NCBI RefSeq assembly: GCF_900114925.1
Contig: NZ_FOUR01000001.1
Coordinates: 682,001 to 746,000 of the forward strand
Direction: 5' to 3'
Source: Marinobacter pelagius
GTDB taxonomy: Bacteria; Pseudomonadota; Gammaproteobacteria; Pseudomonadales; Oleiphilaceae
Length of the DNA: 64,000 nucleotides
Below the pieces are notes generated by a model. That model was not told the origin of the DNA, ran no database searches, and saw only the letters and a list, made by a program, of their open reading frames with translations. Positions 48,707 to 56,096 of the stretch are shown piece after piece. Every line of letters starts with the position of its first letter. Within the stretch, counting starts at the first letter, position 1. The position numbers and the translations under genes are program-made.

Positions 48707-49882
48707 ATGACCGAAGCCGTTAACGCCAACATCGCCGACTACTACGACGCCGAGACTTTCAAGCGGATCAAGGATTTCGCCGACACCAAAGAGACCCCGT
48801 TCGTGGTGATCGATACCAAAACCATCGACCGCCAGTACAACGAGCTGGTGGAAGGTTTTCCCTACGCCAAGGTCTACTACGCGGTGAAGGCGAACCCGGC
48901 GCCCCAGATCCTGACCATGCTGCGGGACAAGGGTGCCAATTTCGACATCGCGTCGGTGTATGAGCTGGAGAAAGTGTTGGCCCTGGGCGTGACCGGTGAT
49001 CGGATCAGTTACGGCAACACCATCAAGAAGGCGAAGGACATCCGCACCTTCTACGAGAAGGGTGTGCGCCTGTTTGCCACCGATTCCGAGGCCGACCTGC
49101 GCAACATTGCCCGGGCGGCTCCGGGTTCGAAGGTGTACGTTCGCATCCTGACCGAGGGCACCCTGACCGCCGACTGGCCGTTGTCCCGCAAGTTTGGCTG
49201 TCAGACCGACATGGCCATGGACCTGCTGATCCTGGCCCGTGACCTGGGCCTGGTGCCCTACGGCGTGTCCTTCCACGTGGGTTCCCAGCAGCGGGAAATC
49301 GGCGCCTGGGATGCGGCGTTGAACAAGGTGAAGGTGATCTTCGAGCGCCTGAAGGAAGAGGACGGCATCGAGCTGAAGATGATCAACATGGGCGGTGGCT
49401 TCCCGGCCAACTACATCACCCGGACCAATGAGCTGGGGGTGTACGCCGAGGAGATTGCCCGTTTCCTGCGCGAGGATTTCGGTGAGGAGTTGCCGGAGAT
49501 CATCATCGAGCCGGGGCGGTCACTGATTTCCAATGCTGGGGTGCTGGTGAGTGAGGTGGTGCTGATTTCCCGTAAGTCCCGTACGGCCCTGCACCGCTGG
49601 GTCTATACCGATGTGGGCAAGTTCTCGGGGCTGATCGAGACGCTGGATGAGGCGATCAAGTTTCCGATCTGGACGGAGAAGTCCGGCGAGGGCGAGGACT
49701 GTGTGATTGCGGGGCCGACCTGTGACAGTGCCGATATCATGTACGAACATCACAAGTATCCGCTGCCGCTGAATCTGGCCATCGGGGATCGGATGTACTG
49801 GCTTTCTACGGGAGCCTATACGACCACTTATAGTGCTATTGAGTTTAATGGGTTTCCTCCGCTTGAGGACTATTACATCTGA
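48707..49882 (+). CDS. speC: Ornithine (lysine/ornithine) decarboxylase, fold type III
   Basis: PLP-dependent enzyme producing putrescine from ornithine, possibly cadaverine from lysine (391 aa, cytosolic). The alanine-racemase-like barrel holds the PLP lysine in VYYAVKANPAPQIL; SFHVGSQQ, MINMGGGFPANY and IIEPGRSLISNAGVLV bind phosphate and substrate; the catalytic Cys lies in GPTCDSADIM. The dimeric, short eukaryote-like form is typical of Pseudomonas-type bacteria, whereas enterobacterial SpeC is a different fold; the symbol is used in the Pseudomonas sense. Upstream terminator suggests attenuation. Confidence 0.93.
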   Translation: MTEAVNANIADYYDAETFKRIKDFADTKETPFVVIDTKTIDRQYNELVEGFPYAKVYYAVKANPAPQILTMLRDKGANFDIASVYELEKVLALGVTGDRISYGNTIKKAKDIRTFYEKGVRLFATDSEADLRNIARAAPGSKVYVRILTEGTLTADWPLSRKFGCQTDMAMDLLILARDLGLVPYGVSFHVGSQQREIGAWDAALNKVKVIFERLKEEDGIELKMINMGGGFPANYITRTNELGVYAEEIARFLREDFGEELPEIIIEPGRSLISNAGVLVSEVVLISRKSRTALHRWVYTDVGKFSGLIETLDEAIKFPIWTEKSGEGEDCVIAGPTCDSADIMYEHHKYPLPLNLAIGDRMYWLSTGAYTTTYSAIEFNGFPPLEDYYI

Positions 49883-49893
49883 TTTGGGAGTCT

Positions 49894-49985
49894 GGCCGAG
49901 GCAAGGGGTGCTTTTCCTTCGGGAACAAAAAACTCGCTTCGCTCAGACAATTGTTCCCTGCGGAAAAGCACCCCTTGCCTCGGCC
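49894..49985. repeat. Hairpin element C with shared core
   Basis: Arms 49894-49917 and 49962-49985 are perfect reverse complements over 24 bp. Inner stem GGGAACAA (49921-49928) / TTGTTCCC (49951-49958). The loop core CTCGCTTCGCTCAGACAATT is identical to elements A and B. It lies in a convergent gap, 11 bases after the decarboxylase stop. Confidence 0.92.
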
Positions 49986-50031
49986 GTTCGGCCATTGGTG
50001 GGGGGGCGCTGGGGGATTGTTCTGCCTCTTC

Positions 50032-50061
50032 GGGGTCTGAAGAAAGCCTTCTTCTGACCCC
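50032..50061. repeat. REP-like hairpin 1
   Basis: GGGGTCTGAAGAA (50032-50044), loop AGCC, TTCTTCTGACCCC (50049-50061): 13-bp stem with one T-T mismatch. A second copy follows 39 bases further on. Head-to-tail hairpins beginning GGGGTC resemble REP elements moved by RAYT (Y1-type) transposases; no such gene is in the window. Confidence 0.75.
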
Positions 50062-50100
50062 ATCTTGGATGCTCTTTCACCCGATTTTCCGCCCCGCTCA

Positions 50101-50130
50101 GGGGTCTGAAGATCTCGTTCTTCTGACCCC
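50101..50130. repeat. REP-like hairpin 2
   Basis: GGGGTCTGAAGA (50101-50112), loop TCTCGT, TCTTCTGACCCC (50119-50130): 12-bp stem with the same T-T mismatch as copy 1, same orientation. It ends 8 bases before the stop codon of the convergent MFS gene. Confidence 0.75.
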
Positions 50131-50138
50131 AACTTCAC

Positions 50139-51329
50139 TCACCTCTCCCTCCGCCTCAAATCCAACGTAAACGCCAGCGGCAAAACCGCCACGCTATAAG
50201 CAATCATCACCATCACCGCATGACGCACATCACCGGTCCAGTCGGCCAGCAGTCCGCCGAGCATGGGCACAGAGAACGCCAGGGTATAGCCCACCAGGAA
50301 GGTGCCGGCGGACAGGCGCCCGGTTTCTTCGGAGCGGACCAGCATGGGCGGCAGGGCCACCAGCAGGATCAACAGGATGCCGGCAACGAAACTCATCAGG
50401 GTGGCGCTGGCGATGGACCACCAGCCGTCCAGGGCAATGGTGCCGGCGGTACCGAGGATGCTGAGGGCGGCCATGGTGATGATCAGGGTTCGGCGGCCAA
50501 CCCAGGCGCGGGCGAATTTGAGCATGGTCAGCGAGGCGAAGACCTGGGCGATGTTAAACCAGAACAGGGCTTCGGAGAGTCTGTCGAACTGGCCCTGCTG
50601 TTCGAGCAGGTTGCCCATGTAGGCGTTGAGGCCGAAGAACATGGAGCCGGAGAGGCCGAGCAGCAGGCCGAGTTTCAGGGTCAGGGGGTTGCTCCAGTCC
50701 GGGAGCCAGGCGGCTTTGCGGACCGGGCGGGCAAGGTCCCGTCTGGGCAGGAACAGGGCGGCGGCGACCAGCAAGGCCGGTAGCGACCAGGCAATCAGGG
50801 TCGCGCGCCAGCTATTGTCCAGCAGCGGCATAAGCACCGGCAGGGTGACGCCGGCGCCGATGAATTCGCCCATGAGCATGCCGTTCATGTAGATGGCGGT
50901 GCCCAGGGCCAGGTGGTGGGGCTGCAGCCACCTTGGTAACAGGGCCGGCAGCGCCGGTTGCATCATGGCCACCCCCAGGCCCATGACGGCACTGGCGATC
51001 ATCAGGGTCAGGGTTTCAGGTGCGAGGCCACGGCTGGCGGAGCCGATCACCATGATGACCATGGCCAGCGCCAGGGTATTTCTCGGTCCGATGCGGGAGA
51101 TAGCCAGGGAACCGGGCATGGCGCCGATGGCAAGCATCAGGATGGGCAAGGTGGTCAGGGCGCCGGTCAGGGCCTTGGACAGGGCGAGTTCCTCGCCGAT
51201 GAAGGGAGCCAGAGGCGGCGCCACCAGCACGGGGATGCGCAGGTAAACGCCGGATAGCCAAAGCAACACCGCCACCGGCAGCAGTCGGGCTGGCGGTGGC
51301 GGTGTGTTCGCGGCCTGGTGTTCAGCCAC
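50139..51329 (-). CDS. MFS transporter, CynX/NimT family
   Basis: 396-aa inner-membrane permease with 12 hydrophobic segments. The N-terminus LLWLSGVYLRIPVLVAPPLAPFIGEELALS and the gene-typical MQPALPALLPRWLQPHHLALGTA point to the CynX/NimT (cyanate/nitroimidazole) group. The start codon is GTG (51327-51329), 11 bases after the ectC stop, with no evident ribosome site, which suggests translational coupling to ectC. The substrate is unknown; transport of an ectoine-related solute is a guess from position only. Confidence 0.86.
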   Translation of the reverse strand: MAEHQAANTPPPPARLLPVAVLLWLSGVYLRIPVLVAPPLAPFIGEELALSKALTGALTTLPILMLAIGAMPGSLAISRIGPRNTLALAMVIMVIGSASRGLAPETLTLMIASAVMGLGVAMMQPALPALLPRWLQPHHLALGTAIYMNGMLMGEFIGAGVTLPVLMPLLDNSWRATLIAWSLPALLVAAALFLPRRDLARPVRKAAWLPDWSNPLTLKLGLLLGLSGSMFFGLNAYMGNLLEQQGQFDRLSEALFWFNIAQVFASLTMLKFARAWVGRRTLIITMAALSILGTAGTIALDGWWSIASATLMSFVAGILLILLVALPPMLVRSEETGRLSAGTFLVGYTLAFSVPMLGGLLADWTGDVRHAVMVMIAYSVAVLPLAFTLDLRRRER

Positions 51330-51340
51330 GGTATGCCGGA

Positions 51341-51736
51341 TCAGTCTTCGCTGGTGTCCGGCAGGTAGGCGCCGTCTTCGTCGTGGATCTCACGGCCGGT
51401 GACTGGCGGGTTGAAGGCGCAGATCAAGCGCATGTCTTCGGTGCCGCCGTACAGGGTGTGCCGGTCGTGCTTGTCCAGGGCGTACAGAGTGCCGTCGGTG
51501 ATTTCATGTACTTCGCCGGTGGCGAGGTCCTTGATGCGGCCGTTACCGGCAACGCAGTACACGGCCTCCAGGTGGTGCTTGTACCAGAAGGTGTGTTCAG
51601 AGCCGGCCTTGATGATGGTCTCGTGGAAGGAGAATCCCATGCCGTCTTTTTTCAGCAGCAGCCGGCGGCTGGTCCATTGCTTGTCGCTGACCTCGCGCTC
51701 GGTACCGATGATGTCTTGCACTCGTACAATTTTCAT
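51341..51736 (-). CDS. ectC: L-ectoine synthase EctC
   Basis: Cupin enzyme closing N-gamma-acetyl-diaminobutyrate to the osmolyte ectoine (131 aa). The ATG at 51736 lies six bases after GAGGA and gives [16 protein letters not shown]; an ATG two codons earlier abuts the ribosome site. With this start Glu57, Tyr85 and His93 fall exactly at the iron-binding positions known for the family. [16 protein letters not shown] and [19 protein letters not shown] are typical. ectA and ectB are absent from the flanks shown here, which is unusual. Confidence 0.95.
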   Translation of the reverse strand: MKIVRVQDIIGTEREVSDKQWTSRRLLLKKDGMGFSFHETIIKAGSEHTFWYKHHLEAVYCVAGNGRIKDLATGEVHEITDGTLYALDKHDRHTLYGGTEDMRLICAFNPPVTGREIHDEDGAYLPDTSED

Positions 51737-51767
51737 TCGCATTCCTCATTTTGTGATGGAATAGCCA

Positions 51768-51800
51768 TACAGTATAAACATGCGCCTCAGGCCCGGTTCA
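51768..51800 (-). promoter_or_regulatory. Possible ectC promoter
   Basis: Minus strand: TTGAAC overlapping the GTPase 3' end, then TTTATACT about 17-19 bp downstream, just before ectC. The spacing is long for TATACT but normal for TTTATA. An own promoter would let ectC respond to salt independently of the upstream GTPase pair. Confidence 0.35.
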
Positions 51801-53217
51801 ACCGCCAGTCGTCATAAGCCGACATCGCCTGCTCGATGGCCGCAGTCAGATTTTCCCTCTGCTGGTGGGTCAGGGGCCGCTGTTTCCGACACCGGTCAAA
51901 AGCCCGCTGAATCTCCCGCCGGCTGGTCTTGTCGAGCTGTTCCAGCCAGTGGTGATCGGCCGGCTCCAGTTCCAGCAGCTCACGTCCGGCGTGGTTCCGG
52001 TGGCTGATATGCCACCAGTGGTCCACGGCCCGCCCTAATACAACATAGCCGAACTGGCTGTCCTGTACAGGCCCGAAGCTGGCGGTTTTCAGACCGTCTT
52101 TCAGGGGCCCGATGTTCAGTGCCGGGAGCAGCAGCCGGTCGCCGTAGAAGTAGCTGCCGGCGGCACCAATCAGGCCGCCGACCAGGGCACCGGTCCCCAG
52201 GGAGGAGCCCAGGGTTATGGCATCGATGCCGGCGCCGCCCACAGCCCCGGCGCCAAAGCCTGCGGTGGCCAGGTAGCGCTTGCTGACCGCCCAGTGTTTG
52301 CGGGTGTCTTCGGAGAACAGGTCATGCTGGCTGTGCCACTGGAGTTCCGCTTCCTGGCGTCGGATGCGCTGATGCTGGTACAGGTGCTCGATGTCGATGC
52401 GCAGGGTCTGTTCCCGCTTGCGCTGGTGCCGGTACCATCGGTCCCGAAGGGTTTCCGCCAGGCTGGCATCGCTGGTTTCGGCCACCTGGTTCAGGGTCAG
52501 GGTGCGTTTTTCCTGGTAGGACATCAGGTCTTCCAGGGCCCTGGCAATCAGGCCGGCAGACTGGTGCCTGCGCTGGTGACGTTGTTCGGACAGGAACCGG
52601 GTGGCCCGTTCCAGCGGTTCCTCCCAGTCCGGCTCCAGTTGGCCGAATGCCCGTAACAGGCTGAGATGTTGTTCGAACGGGGCGCGAACGGCGTCGAATT
52701 TGCGGACTACCTGGAAGAACTGGCCGAGTGCCGACTGCCAGGTATCACTGTAATCGTCCTCGCCGATGCTGTTGATCAGGGCCAGGCTCGGGCGGCCGGT
52801 CCAGCGCAGGATGGTCATCTCGGCTTCGTGTTCGGCGCTGTAGGGCACCGAGCCATCCACCACGTAGATGATTCCCGCTCCTTCCACGATCGGCGCCAGC
52901 AGTTCGCATTCATCAACAAACCGGTCATCGCCCCGGTGCTGAAGCACAAACGCCCTGACCGTCTCCGGGTGGTCCGAGGCGGAGATGCTGTGGGCTTCCA
53001 GCCATTGCAGTACCCGCCGGGGGCGCTGGAAGCCGGGGGTGTCCACCAGGGTGTAGAGTTTCTGGCCGTCCACGGTCAGCGGATAGTCCTGCCGGGCCCG
53101 GGTGGTGCCTGGTTCCAGGGCAATGGCGATGGCGTCGTTCTGGGACAGGGTGGCCACGACACTGGATTTGCCCTTGTTCGGGTGGCCGACGACGGCGAAC
53201 ACCGGTGCTGTGGTCAT
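51787..53217 (-). CDS. GTPase with DUF3482 domain
   Basis: 476 aa from the ATG at 53215-53217; the frame continues upstream only as a shadow of the next gene. The N-terminal GTPase domain has FAVVGHPNKGKSSVVATL (G1), TTRARQDYPL (G2 region) and LVDTPGFQRPRR (G3). The usual G4 NKxD is replaced by LINSIGEDD, so guanine specificity is doubtful. The C-terminal half (DUF3482) has two glycine-rich hydrophobic stretches (GALVGGLIGAAGSYFYG), suggesting membrane contact. Coupled to the upstream DUF2868 gene by ATGA. Function unknown. Confidence 0.85.
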   Translation of the reverse strand: MTTAPVFAVVGHPNKGKSSVVATLSQNDAIAIALEPGTTRARQDYPLTVDGQKLYTLVDTPGFQRPRRVLQWLEAHSISASDHPETVRAFVLQHRGDDRFVDECELLAPIVEGAGIIYVVDGSVPYSAEHEAEMTILRWTGRPSLALINSIGEDDYSDTWQSALGQFFQVVRKFDAVRAPFEQHLSLLRAFGQLEPDWEEPLERATRFLSEQRHQRRHQSAGLIARALEDLMSYQEKRTLTLNQVAETSDASLAETLRDRWYRHQRKREQTLRIDIEHLYQHQRIRRQEAELQWHSQHDLFSEDTRKHWAVSKRYLATAGFGAGAVGGAGIDAITLGSSLGTGALVGGLIGAAGSYFYGDRLLLPALNIGPLKDGLKTASFGPVQDSQFGYVVLGRAVDHWWHISHRNHAGRELLELEPADHHWLEQLDKTSRREIQRAFDRCRKQRPLTHQQRENLTAAIEQAMSAYDDWRLNRA

Positions 53218-54626
53218 GGCTGGACGCTCCCGGCCAGGTAGGGATCCGGCTCGTCGGTGGGTGGCAGCGCGACCGAGGCAAAACCCGGGGCCAGGCGCTC
53301 GGTGAATCGGAGCCAGGGTTGCACCAGGTGCGTTTCCGGGGGCCGGTTCGGGTCGCTGGCCAGGGGCAGCAGGGTCACCCGGGCCCCGGATGGCCAGCGC
53401 TCGCGCGCGGTCTCCAGGAAGTCGTGCAGTTCCCCGGTGGGTGGTTCCCAGCTGCGGGTGACGACAATCACGGCAGGCGCTTTCTGGCCGGCCAGTTGAT
53501 CGCCCACCTGCGCCAGTACCTCGTCGTCCTGGGCCAGGGTGGCCCGGCCTCCGGCCCGGAAAATGCGGGTATCCGGCGCCTGCAGGCGTTGGGGCAGTTC
53601 CGGTTCCCCGGCTCCGGCCCAGCAGATCATGATGGGTGTGTCCGGCAGCAGGTCCGGGCGTGATCGGGTCCGGGTGTCGGGGAGGTCGGCGGCGTCGTTG
53701 TGGCTGCTGCCGGTATCCAGGGTGGCGGTTTCCATCCGGTACAACAGTGCCTGCATGCCCGGATGACGGGCCAGTAGCCGGGCGGCTCGGTGCCGTAGCA
53801 GACCCTGGCTCAGGATCAGCAGGAGTACCCGCGGTATCACGGTCCAGGTCAGCCAGAGCATGACCACGAATGGCCACCACTGGCCCCAGCGGGAAGGATC
53901 AATCCCGGTGGTGCCCGACGCGGCCCGGAAGAAACGGGTGGCCTCCACCAGCTCCAGGGACGGCACGGCTGCGGGCCAGAGCCAGGACCAGGGCGTGGCC
54001 AGGGTGTTGACCAGGTTGTGGTAGCCGGAGGCCGCGGTATCCAGGGTGGTGCTCCAGCCGAAGGCCAGATCCTGGACCACGACCATTACCAGCAGGGTGG
54101 CGAGGCCGGCGAGGCCGAAAGCAACACCGCCGGCATGGGCAGCGCGGGCCATGAGCAGTGGCTGGAGCCGGGCCCGGGTCGGGCTGGCGTGGTCCCGGCG
54201 GAGCCGTTTCAGCAACCAGCGCCAGGGTTGCCAGCCGACCAGTGCCTGCACGGTGGTTGCCAGCGCCAGCAGCAGCTGGAAAAGGACAAACGCCAGGATC
54301 ACGGTGATGTTGATGCGCTGGCCGCCGTCATAGAACAGCAGGCCCAGCATGGTGAGGATGCCGATCAGGCATCCGGCGGCCACGAAGCCGCCGTTGACCC
54401 GGCGCCAGAGTCGGAGCTCGCGGCTGCCGGCAGTGACGGTGCTGCCCGGACCGGACAGGCGATCCATGTGTGCCAGCCAGTGCGAGGCGTCGGGGGTTAT
54501 TCCCTGCTGCTCGCAGTCGAGGGCAAAGCGACGGTCCCGTCGGTGGAGGAAAGCGGAGGGCTGGTCCCTGTCCCGCTGGATACGGTCGTCAAAATCCAGC
54601 AGCAGACGAAGGGGGTTCTGGCTCAT
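53214..54626 (-). CDS. DUF2868 membrane protein, partner of the DUF3482 GTPase
   Basis: 470 aa from MSQNPLRLLLDFDDRIQRD (AGGACACTGC upstream). Four or more hydrophobic segments are visible: VAAGCLIGILTMLGLLFY, VILAFVLFQLLLALATTVQAL, GVAFGLAGLATLLVMVVVQDL and WPFVVMLWLTWTVIPRVLLLI. A cytoplasmic C-terminal domain of about 150 residues follows (IMICWAGAGEPELPQRL, VIVVTRSWEPPTGEL). The gene overlaps the GTPase gene, and the pair is a conserved arrangement to my knowledge. A membrane-trafficking or envelope role is speculative. Confidence 0.85.
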   Translation of the reverse strand: MSQNPLRLLLDFDDRIQRDRDQPSAFLHRRDRRFALDCEQQGITPDASHWLAHMDRLSGPGSTVTAGSRELRLWRRVNGGFVAAGCLIGILTMLGLLFYDGGQRINITVILAFVLFQLLLALATTVQALVGWQPWRWLLKRLRRDHASPTRARLQPLLMARAAHAGGVAFGLAGLATLLVMVVVQDLAFGWSTTLDTAASGYHNLVNTLATPWSWLWPAAVPSLELVEATRFFRAASGTTGIDPSRWGQWWPFVVMLWLTWTVIPRVLLLILSQGLLRHRAARLLARHPGMQALLYRMETATLDTGSSHNDAADLPDTRTRSRPDLLPDTPIMICWAGAGEPELPQRLQAPDTRIFRAGGRATLAQDDEVLAQVGDQLAGQKAPAVIVVTRSWEPPTGELHDFLETARERWPSGARVTLLPLASDPNRPPETHLVQPWLRFTERLAPGFASVALPPTDEPDPYLAGSVQP

Positions 54627-54713
54627 GCAGTGTCCTGATGGCAAATTCGGTCATGGATGCTTTGCTGTTAGCATATAGGCAATCCCGATCCTGATACCAG
54701 CCAATGGAAGCCC

Positions 54714-55073
54714 ATGCCCCACCACCTGATGAATCTGCGCCATGTACCCGATGACGAGGCCGACGAGATCCGGGCCCTGTTCGACGAACACGGGGTTCGC
54801 TATTACGAGACGCCCCCGAGCCGCTGGGGTATCAGTATGGGGGGCTTCTGGGTGCATGATGACGATGAGGCTGCCCGGGCCCGGTCGTTGCTGGACGAAT
54901 ACCAGAGGCAGAGGCGAGACCGGCAGCGGGAGGACTTTGAAGCGCGCCAGGCCCGGGGTGAAGTGGGTTTCTGGCACAGCTTCCGCCGGAAGCCGGTGAC
55001 TATCCTTGCCGCCTGTGTCGCCATCCTGGTCATACTGGCGTTAACCCTCGCGCCGTTCGTTGGTCTCGGCTAG
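54714..55073 (+). CDS. DUF6164 family protein
   Basis: 119-aa protein: an N-terminal 75-residue soluble domain (MNLRHVPDDEADEIRALFDEHGVRYYETPPSRWG is the core, cut to VPDDEADEIRALFDEHGVRY) resembling signal-transducing PII-like DUF2007 folds, a basic coiled segment, and one C-terminal transmembrane helix (VTILAACVAILVILALTLAPF). GGAAGCCC precedes the start; an internal ATG at 54729 is possible. Function unknown. It ends 1 base before the convergent esterase gene. Confidence 0.82.
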   Translation: MPHHLMNLRHVPDDEADEIRALFDEHGVRYYETPPSRWGISMGGFWVHDDDEAARARSLLDEYQRQRRDRQREDFEARQARGEVGFWHSFRRKPVTILAACVAILVILALTLAPFVGLG

Positions 55074-55074
55074 A

Positions 55075-55998
55075 TCACGGCTGATGACTGGGCCCACCAC
55101 CGAAACGGACCAGGAATTCCGTTGCCTGTTCCACGGCATTGCCGGCGGTCAGGAAGCTGGTGATGTGGCCCCGCAGATGCATCAGGTAGAGCTCGGAGTG
55201 CACCCCTTTCGCCAGCAAGGCATTGTGGAATTCCTCCGCCTGCTCCGGCGGCACCAGCATGTCCAGGTTGCCGTGGAACAGGAAGAACGGCGGCGCATCG
55301 GGGGAGACATGGGCCATGGGTGAGGCCAGCCGATAGATTTCCGGCTTCTCCTGCTCGGTCCCACCCAGGAACTGGCGGATCAGTCGTCCCGAATCGAACC
55401 GGCGCAGATCGCTGGGGATGCCGCCGGCCACCACTGCAACCGGCCGGGCCCCGGGCCCGCCATGGGGTTTGCTCAGCGGATTCCGGGGATCGCTGGTCAG
55501 GGCCAGCAGGCTCACCAGATGGGCGCCGGAAGAGAACCCGAAGGCGCTGATGGCATCGGGATCAATCCGGTAGGTTGTTGCCTGCTGCCGCAGCCAGCGC
55601 ATGGCCACCTGCAGGTCATGGAGCTGTGCCGGGAAGGTGTACTCCGGTGCAAAGCGGTAATCGATGTTCATCACCGCGAAACCACGCCCGGCCAGTTCCT
55701 CGGCAATCCAGGTCATGTCTTCCCGGGAGCGTCGCTCCCAGCCACCACCGTGAACCAGCAACACCGCCGGTGCCGGGTCCGGCCGCTGTGGCAGGTAAAG
55801 GTCCGCAAACAATGGTTCGGGCCAGTCATCCGGCGAGAAACGGACCGGGGAGCGCACCTCGTAGCCGGTCTCCGGCAAGGCCACTGGCTCTTGGCGTGCT
55901 TTGTCATGGCTGGCGCACCCGGCCAGCAAAAGGCCGCCCATAATCAGGGCGGCCAGGTTCGCGTTCCAGCGTTGTCTCACCCGCAGGACTCCTGTCAT
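55075..55998 (-). CDS. Alpha/beta hydrolase lipoprotein (HSL-type esterase)
   Basis: 307-aa esterase with a lipoprotein signal (LIMGGLLLAGCASHD; lipidated Cys28). The catalytic domain has the oxyanion-hole motif LLVHGGGWERRSRED, the nucleophile elbow GFSSGAH (G-x-S-x-G), the acid in LFHGNLDMLVPPEQA and the His in MHLRGHITSFL, as in the hormone-sensitive-lipase/carboxylesterase group. It would act at the envelope surface on short-chain esters. It is the third gene of an operon starting with a methyltransferase. Confidence 0.9.
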   Translation of the reverse strand: MTGVLRVRQRWNANLAALIMGGLLLAGCASHDKARQEPVALPETGYEVRSPVRFSPDDWPEPLFADLYLPQRPDPAPAVLLVHGGGWERRSREDMTWIAEELAGRGFAVMNIDYRFAPEYTFPAQLHDLQVAMRWLRQQATTYRIDPDAISAFGFSSGAHLVSLLALTSDPRNPLSKPHGGPGARPVAVVAGGIPSDLRRFDSGRLIRQFLGGTEQEKPEIYRLASPMAHVSPDAPPFFLFHGNLDMLVPPEQAEEFHNALLAKGVHSELYLMHLRGHITSFLTAGNAVEQATEFLVRFGGGPSHQP

Positions 55999-56000
55999 TG

Positions 56001-56096
56001 TTACCTGTCAGGACAATCTACGAGGGATTGCCGGCTGCGGATGCGCGCATGGTGATAGCTGGCCGGGACATAGTCCAGAAACTGGACCTTGATCAT
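56001..56096 (-). CDS. 31-codon mini-ORF between methyltransferase and esterase
   Basis: Starts MIKVQFLDYVPASYHHARIR, ending SRQSLVDCPDR. Its ATG overlaps the methyltransferase stop as ATGA, and its stop lies 2 bases before the esterase start. The ribosome site of the esterase (ACAGGTAACA) falls inside its end. This spacing suggests translational coupling through the mini-ORF, whether or not the peptide has its own function. Confidence 0.5.
   Translation of the reverse strand: MIKVQFLDYVPASYHHARIRSRQSLVDCPDR

Noticed and set aside
26944..50130. Intergenic hairpins as CRISPR repeats
   Set aside because: The copies are thousands of bases apart, with no regular spacers and no cas genes.
53218..53880. 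N-terminal extension of the DUF3482 GTPase frame
   Set aside because: Antisense-free but out-of-frame shadow of the DUF2868 gene; the G1 motif starts a few residues after the ATG at 53217.
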